DNA of 64,000 bases from Nageia nagi. Its lineage: Eukaryota; Pinophyta. The stretch covers positions 143,344,001 to 143,408,000 of the forward strand of contig JBITNC010000001.1 in assembly GCA_050084985.1 (NCBI GenBank), given 5' to 3'. The translations under genes and the position numbers were made by a program. The notes beneath the pieces were generated by a model. That model was given only the letters and a program-made list of their open reading frames with translations, did no database searches and was not told the DNA's origin. Below are positions 57,257 through 64,000 of this stretch, one piece after another. Each line of letters begins with the position of its first letter. Position 1 is the stretch's first letter.

Positions 57257-57684
57257 TGTTAGAATTTGTAATGCATTATTTTTTGGTATCTAAAATGTAA
57301 CTCACTCACTTAATTCATCTAAATACTAAACATTATTTATAAATACCTTTTAGTATTTAGAGAATTAAATAAATGTAACTTGACAATCCTTACCTCATAT
57401 AAACCTTGGGTAAAAAGGTGAGTTAAGGTGGGTTTCTCTCTTATAAATAGAGGTGTTATCTTTGTTGTTATACACACTTGAATAAAGCAAAGTTATGTTA
57501 ATACTTTATAGGTTGATAGGATGAGAGAGAGGTTGTAATCATTGTAAGAATTATCATTGAGAAGGAAAAATCTTTAGTTAAAGTGGAGTACTCTCATGCT
57601 TAAGAGCTCTAGTGTAAGTTTCATTATGGTTAAGAAGAGGATACTTCAAGGTTGATATTTGTAAATGAGATTCTTCTCCTTTAA
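57257..57684 (+). repeat. 3' LTR of the plus-strand copia element
   Basis: 428 bp, starts TGTTAGAATTTGTAATGC and keeps the TATAAATAG box. Partner of 49399-49846. Confidence 0.88.
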
Positions 57685-57689
57685 TAGTC

Positions 57690-58715
57690 ATGGTTCTCAT
57701 TGGTTGTTAACTAGGAAAATAGTCCCTCCCTCTTCTATTGGTTGTAAATGGAAGTATGTGATACCAACTTCCCTCAAATAGGAATTTTCCAAATCCTATA
57801 AACATCTAAGAGGATAACTATCATCTCGCAAATAGGAGATGGAATGTGTTGGCATCAGGATCCCAACACTCTACTAATACTATCAATAGGGAAAATTAAA
57901 GCTATACATTATAGAATCTCATTATCTTGATTGGATCTAATCCAACCTCAAGATCTATCTAAAGAATTCAACTTCATGGACCACCTCAAATTAAATGATT
58001 TTGATTCTATGAATAGCATTAAAATAACATAATTAGTTTGATATCATATAATATATATAGAAATAAATGCAAAAATCAATAAATAATATCTATATTAATT
58101 CAAAAATATCGTAAATTAATTTCTTCTCCCTTTCCATATTAGAAAACAAAATCGATGGGTCGGGGAAAAGTGACTCAATTAATCCCTTTTCTTTTTAAAT
58201 GGAGAAAAAAATGATAGATACTAGGGGCATATAATCCAAACATAAAGTAATTAAAACTATTAATCCCTATGGTATAAAGTTAAATGTAATTAAACAAATA
58301 GGGAATGATTTGGAAAAAAACCCCTCCCCCATGCTTTCATTAAAATGAATGGATTACATAAAACTTGGGTTTAAAAATAAAATATATTTTATAAAAATTA
58401 AAATCAAATAAACATTCCTCCCTTAGTTTGGTGTGTTTTTCATAGGTACAAATGGGGGTACCCTAGGTTTTATTTAAAAGATATATACATGCAAAAAAAA
58501 AAAGAAAAACAAAGTGATACTATAAAATAAGTAATCACCACATGGTGAGTTGGTAAAGTTTGAATATACTTAGCCACATGATTGTATCTCCTAGCCAATG
58601 GTCCTTTTATACCTAATTGATATGTCATATCATTCAAAAATTTGTAAATTAAATGGTTAAGAGGCAATTTGTGGGGCCCATGTCTCCAATCACATGACAA
58701 GAAAATGATCATAGA
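57690..58715 (-). pseudogene. Plant-mobile-domain protein, 5' part
   Basis: Minus strand. Near 57880-57690: CWDPDANTFHLLFA, LLDVYRIWK and EGSWYHILPFTTN, the N-terminal block of the domain (RWxPxTHTFHxPxGExTITLxDV). It continues across the copia insertion into 49398. The open frame 58712-58470 (DWRHGPHKLPLNHLIYKFLN, then GIKGPLARRYNHV) could be an upstream exon of the same gene, but I cannot prove the link. Stops between the pieces suggest introns or decay. Confidence 0.5.
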
Positions 58716-60399
58716 GAGTGCACAATCAATAGATAGGTAAGAGTTGGTAGGGTGAAAATGATCTAGGAAAGAAAGAATAAAAATAGTGAAAATAACATGT
58801 TGCTTTTCCTTTTTATTGATTTTGATCTCAAACCCTAGGAATACAACTCATTTAAATTTTCAAAATGGATGCAAGTAAATTTCAATTTAACATTTTTCTA
58901 AGTTTTAAAATATAGTATATTTGTCTAATTTTTAAAAAAAAATTAATTTTGCAAATTTCAAAGTGTCCATGCCCTTAGATTACATGATATTTTAAGTTAA
59001 AAGGGAAAATAATTATTTTCACATATATTTATTTGAAAATGCCATTATTTTACAAATATGCCCTCTGCTGATGATCATAATCAAATTTATAAAAGGCAAC
59101 TTTTGCTAATTCTATGAAAATTAAAGCATTAGCGATGTGCCACTATTATCTTTAGGGTGCTAATGTTATAAAATCTATATGAATTTTAATTACAAAATCT
59201 ATGTTATTTGATGAATTAATGCCATTAACTTTTTAAAATATGGTATACGATGTTGACATTGGATATGTTTATATCATGACTACTTTTTCACAAGAATACA
59301 TCTTGTACTAATGATATTTAAAGGTTTTAAGCCATGGCAATCCCATGAATACAATTCTCAAAATTGTAGGTCAATGTAATTGTAGTTTTCCTCTTACAAT
59401 ATTGGGGCATATCATTACCTCATCAACTTGATATTCATATTCTATGAGTTGCAATGAAAATGGTCTACCAAAAAATGTTATATTAATTTTATCCTTGCTC
59501 TTTACTTTTAATATTTTTATTATGATATGATTTATGTGGATATTATATCCTTTATTTCCACATATCATCCTAAAGATTAAGACCTCTATGGTACCTAGTA
59601 CATCACTCTACACATAGGATGCCATTTGGCTTAATTACCCTATAAAAGAAAATGTGAGAGGTATTCCACAACCAAAAGAGAGAAAATGAGATTACATACT
59701 AAACATACAGATTATGAAAGGTAAGTTCAGTTTGATTCTAAAAATTGTTTTTTTCTCTCAAAACTTCTTTAGATTATGTAATGTCACTACTTTTCATTTC
59801 ATATACAAAGAGGGGCAAAATGTAAACATCTAGAAGTGATTTATTATTTATTTAATAAATCATTATATTAGACTTCTTTACATATTAAACGTAATATTAT
59901 ATATATCAAGATAAAAGTTGATATTATAATGTAATGCCATGCATTATATTAAATGCAATATCATTTACCTTGGATCATATTTTAAAGTATCTTGAATACA
60001 ATAGAGATTATATTATTACTATAAGTCATCTTCCACTCCTTTCTATTTCCTTAAAGGTTATGCTATGAGCTTTATTACATGTCATGTTTTGTATAAAATA
60101 TAAATCAATAGGTTCCATGACATCAACATCGTAGAACTCACACGCTGTAAATAATGTGCATATATTAATCCAAAACTATAAACATAAGAGGAAATGATAG
60201 TTGATTTGCATGATTTATTATCATCAAGTTCATCTCTAATCCAATCCAATCCTCTGCACACCCTTGCGTACCTTATGGATTGCTATTTTACAATTAGGTA
60301 CACACTTTTTATTCATTTATCTATATATTTGAATAAGTATCATCCTTGTAGAATTATTTATGTTTATATTTATTATTTAAATAAGTTATCCTCTATACA
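58716..60399. other. Unassigned AT-rich DNA
   Basis: A TATAAAAG at 59641 followed about 90 bp later by GAAAGGTAAGTT resembles a promoter, short exon and splice donor, but no coding sequence follows. Otherwise nothing is recognised. Confidence 0.4.
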
Positions 60400-60570
60400 T
60401 AGATTATAGGTGGTAAGAAAATAACACATTGTTTTCATAGAGAAAATCTTTTTGTAGAATCATTAGAGGCATAAATATTGGTAATACCCAATGTTATTCC
60501 TCCATATCCTCTAGCTAAACCTAAAGTTTTTTGTTCAAAGGGAATCATGCTATTTAGCACTAATGAAAAT
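60400..60570 (-). pseudogene. LINE endonuclease scrap
   Basis: The minus-strand piece GGITLGITNIYASNDSTKRF resembles the FGIVNIYAPNDxxxRxxLW block of L1-type apurinic endonuclease domains. Only about 50 codons can be followed, so this is a tentative fragment, perhaps of a LINE like the one at 24738. Confidence 0.4.
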
Positions 60571-60784
60571 GATAGCTCCCCCTCTTCCAAAGGTATGATA
60601 TGATGACATAAAACTAAATACCTAGATATAGAAATGAATAAGTAATCCATATAATAAAATAAAATAAAAAATAACTTCTTAAAGATAGAAATAAAGGATA
60701 GGGTTATTGTATCATTGCAAGAATAAAGAAATCTCATTTTAGACCATGTACTTTTAGACTAGATTTGTCATCTTACATTTTTGG

Positions 60785-60791
60785 ATATATA

Positions 60792-60864
<73 letters not shown>

Positions 60865-60875
60865 CACACACACAC
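60785..60875. repeat. Compound microsatellite (TA)n-(CA)n
   Basis: About 70 bp of TA followed by GA and about ten CA units. Confidence 0.95.
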
Positions 60876-61850
60876 TTATTTTTTGAGAAAGACTATAATT
60901 GGTAACATGTTCATGGTTCCAACATAAGAATCTATGTAGAAATATTTATTAGTATGTGAATTGGAACCTCTATGGGCCTGTAAGATTGCCAACCATTAAG
61001 TGATACTCATGTTGGTGATGCTTCCTTTAAGAAGATATGCATGAGAATAGAAAATGCAAGAGCATTTGTAGTAGAATAAACCATTGAAAGAGAATAATCT
61101 CAATAGATAATAGAGTCACAAAGGTTATCAAAGAAGATAATAAGCTTTGGTTCCAACATTTATGCTAGGTTTCTTTTGAGGTCAATTGGAAACATGTGAG
61201 CATTTAATAATTAAATACCATTTTCCCCTTCAAGTCTTGGATTTTATTTAATGAGAAACTATTATTACACCATGCAATACATGAAGTATCCTAAAGATTA
61301 CAAAATAATAATTCTAAATGTTATATATATATTATTAAATTAAATAGGACAAGTTATAGGATATTTAGTTGATATAAGATTCAATTATTTTTAACATATG
61401 AAATAGGATTATGTAATAGTAGAATAGTTTAAATGATTGTGATTCCAAGTTTGTTAATTGTTTAGCAAGTACCATAAATTATATTATGGCTCCTTAAAAA
61501 TTATTGTTTACTACTTTAATTTCTTAGGGAGAAGATATTATTGTAAGAGGCTTTTAAATTATGTAATTTCAAATTAAAGAATCATCCTAATATAAATAAG
61601 TGTAAATATGTTATAATCTATTATATATAAATATTGTTATAGTAATATTTTATTGATAAGTATGTAAAAATGACTATTTATATTTTAAATATGTTTTTAC
61701 TAACACATGTATTTAGATGTATGTATTTGATAATTTAATACTACACATAATTTATATATTATCTTTGATTGAATCGATTCTATATTATTCCCTTACTCAA
61801 AAGCTCATTTGTAAAGTCCTTACAATTTCTACCTAAAAATTTTAATACAA

Positions 61851-61892
<42 letters not shown>

Positions 61893-62863
61893 TGCATTAT
61901 TTTAACATTTTTAAACTTAACAATAATGACAACCAACTCATTTAATAAAGCATAAGAATGAAATGTTAAACACATCTTTTCATATTTAGAATTCGATACA
62001 TAAATCATAACTCATTTACATTGAATATAAATATTTACATAATAAAGTCTTCATTCTTCTTCCACATTCCTGTTTGGTATTAATATTTGAATTTTGAGAT
62101 AAGTAAAGTTTTTGGGATCATAACTATCTCTCTCTATGAAATGCATAACTAATACTTAAATGAGAACATATGCATTCAATTCGAAGATGCAATAAACATA
62201 TAGTCACTTTTTTACTTAAAAAGTATCTTTATTTATCTATGCAATCTAAATAAGAAACATCTAGGGTACTTATTCAATTTCAAACATGTAAAGTTCATTT
62301 CATCAAACATATTCATATATACAAACCCTTAATCAATAACCAATAAGAATATTTCATGAACTCAATATCATGATGTCAAAACACACATTCTTTCCACCCA
62401 AAGGTATATAAAATGCATAAAAATGTAATCAAGATTATTCATTACGTAAATCATAAAATAATCTTTGATATTTAGAATCACATGCTAGTGAAATCCCCTG
62501 TCATCAGCATACTACCTTATACTAGTGAAACCCCCATGTCTCTCATATTTAATATTAAACATTCAATACTCAAGGACCTATCATCAACAATAAAGTTCCC
62601 TATGCTAATGAAGACATATCATCCTTACATATGTAATAAATCCTATTTTTATGCTTATCCATGTAAGAATATTTTCTCACTCTTGTCATAATCAAATAAT
62701 TCAAAATAATCATTTCCAATATGGTTACTCATCCATTCCCTCACACTAAGGTATTCCTAACAAAAACATATAACTTATTCATTTCCATTTACCCTCATAG
62801 TTCATTCAATGAACAATAATGATTAGTAACAATCAACAAGAATAAGACAAATAATTCTCATAA
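60876..62863. other. Unassigned AT-rich DNA
   Basis: Holds a (TA)n run at 61851-61890. At 62480-62530, CTAGTGAAAxCCCC occurs twice about 40 bp apart. No coding signal was found; the 69-codon frame at 62482-62691 has no recognisable family. Confidence 0.5.
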
Positions 62864-64000
62864 CACTAGACCAAAAATTTACTTTGGGGCATGCAATTTA
62901 TGGCATTTAAAAAGTACCTCGATTTTAGATTTTAGTGGTGGATTTAAACCACACCCAAAACTTTAAGGAGGTGGTGAAAAATAATCCTTAGTGAAAACAA
63001 AAAAAATAATTACAAAAAAAAACTCATGGAGAGCTTAGACAAGGACTTGGAATATTATCATCATTTTATGTTTTTTGAGTTTGTTGATTGAGGGGTTAGA
63101 GGAGAGAAAGGATCATTTTTCAAGGTTAGATGAGACGAGATGAGATAGGGCAAGACAAGGTGAGATGAGGTTCAAGAAGGTATTATTGCATAGTTCATGA
63201 TGTTTTATTCTTCTTCATTCTACATATATATCTATGCCTTGCATTTGTTTTGCATTATTTTAGAAAATCCCTTTTGTGTGTATCTTGTAATCATTAGAAA
63301 ACTTGAAATTATTTTTTGTATCATGTATCTTATCAAATAATTTCATTAAAGGGTAGTTTAAAATAGTTTTTCATCAAATGTTTTGGTTGTGATTGCTTTG
63401 ATAAAAATGTATGCAAAATATAGAAAAATACACAAGGGTGACCTTAAACTCTTTGATCTAATGGAGCACTTGGAAATAACCCTTATAATATAACCTTTGT
63501 ATATGTTCTACTTGCGTGTAGGTCAATTGTATAAGGGTTGTAAATCCTAATAATATGAGTGAATCTTATTGTATTATTAATGGGATGAAAAATTATACAA
63601 GCATTTTTTGAACTTCTTATCCATGTATGCATCACTATCAACCCAAGATCCTCAATTCCTTCATTTCATGAAAGTAATCCTCTTCATTGTATGTAATCAA
63701 AATCATATATTAACATAGAAGGAGCTTACAACATATTAACATAGGAGAAGCTTACAATATATAAAACTCCAAGTCTTGCCACCATGTTGAAGATTTTAAG
63801 GTTAAAAATTTGATGAGCTTCTCACTTGCACTTTGTGTACCATTTCTTTATCCCTACATTCATGACTATTCTCTTTTCCATAATAACTAATTTATTGATA
63901 GGATTGAACACAATAGAGAAGGATGGATATTTGACATCTCCAATTGAATCTCCACTAAAATTGGAGTATAGGTCTAATGTGTGGATAAGCACACCAATTT
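62864..64000. mobile_element. CACTA-type transposon, left end, runs out of window
   Basis: CACTAGACCAAAAATTTAC at 62864 has the CACTA terminal repeat form. It is followed by a subterminal palindromic block (GTGGTGGATTTAAACCACACC, near 62935). The following kilobase is AT-rich with a GAGATGAG-rich stretch at 63125-63175 and a 26-bp tandem pair at 63706-63757. No transposase is seen and no right end lies inside the window. Confidence 0.5.

Larger units (their letters stand above)
49399..57684 (+). mobile_element. Complete but dead Ty1/copia element in the mobile-domain gene
   Basis: LTRs at 49399-49846 and 57257-57684, primer-binding site, long leader, gag and pol in copia order on the plus strand. 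Flanks TAATC (49394-49398) and TAGTC (57685-57689) look like a target duplication with one later change. The first LTR base pair is mutated (TA for TG). The target gene continues on both sides, which confirms the edges. Confidence 0.9.

Noticed and set aside
60785-60875. Possible replication origin or matrix-attachment site in the long TA run
   Set aside because: It is a simple compound microsatellite, and nothing else supports a function.

Overview
The window looks like plant nuclear DNA from a large, repeat-rich genome, most likely a gymnosperm and probably a conifer. It is AT-rich and gene-poor. Apart from one intact gene, nearly everything recognisable is old, stop-ridden transposon or pseudogene sequence, often nested. 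The conifer call rests on this landscape and on a Penelope-like retroelement of the kind reported from conifers (Dryad elements). It is an inference, because no sequence search was possible.

Region 1 (1-15.2 kb). A decayed Ty3/gypsy element on the plus strand starts before the window: gag, protease, an RNase H, reverse transcriptase, a second RNase H, integrase, then a 3' array of hairpin-like subrepeats. Its first RNase H is split by a copia-type insertion (2069-5509) flanked by a CAATAT duplication. An unidentified decayed coding region (11.0-14.1 kb) follows.

Region 2 (15.2-24.7 kb). A head-to-tail array of about 970-bp units carries pieces of a DYW-class pentatricopeptide repeat (PPR) gene: the E motif and the last residues of the DYW domain. 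A foldback, CACTA-like ends and a telomere-like tract follow. Next comes a larger antisense PPR-DYW pseudogene that shares the array's spacer.

Region 3 (24.7-27.1 kb). A dead L1-type LINE lies on the minus strand. It is cut by a 408-bp MITE whose removal, with one 8-bp target duplication, restores the LINE reading frame.

Region 4 (27.1-35.2 kb). This holds the one intact gene, an intronless L-type lectin receptor-like kinase (29556-31604, plus strand). A near-perfect 39-bp inverted repeat lies about 330 bp upstream of its start. The rest is unassigned AT-rich DNA.

Region 5 (35.2-47.9 kb). A copia-type LTR with primer-binding site and a GC-rich minisatellite precede a Penelope-like element on the minus strand (37159-47866). 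That element has about 0.5-kb direct repeats at both ends and is itself split by a complete but dead copia element (38837-44935, minus).

Region 6 (47.9-58.7 kb). A plant-mobile-domain (aminotransferase-like) pseudogene on the minus strand is interrupted by another complete but dead copia element (49399-57684, plus) with a near-matching 5-bp target duplication.

Region 7 (58.7-64 kb). Mostly unassigned AT-rich DNA with microsatellites, a small LINE endonuclease scrap, and the left end of a CACTA-type transposon running out of the window.

Only the lectin receptor kinase has the marks of a working gene: a long open frame, higher GC and a full set of catalytic motifs. No tRNA, rRNA or CRISPR was seen.
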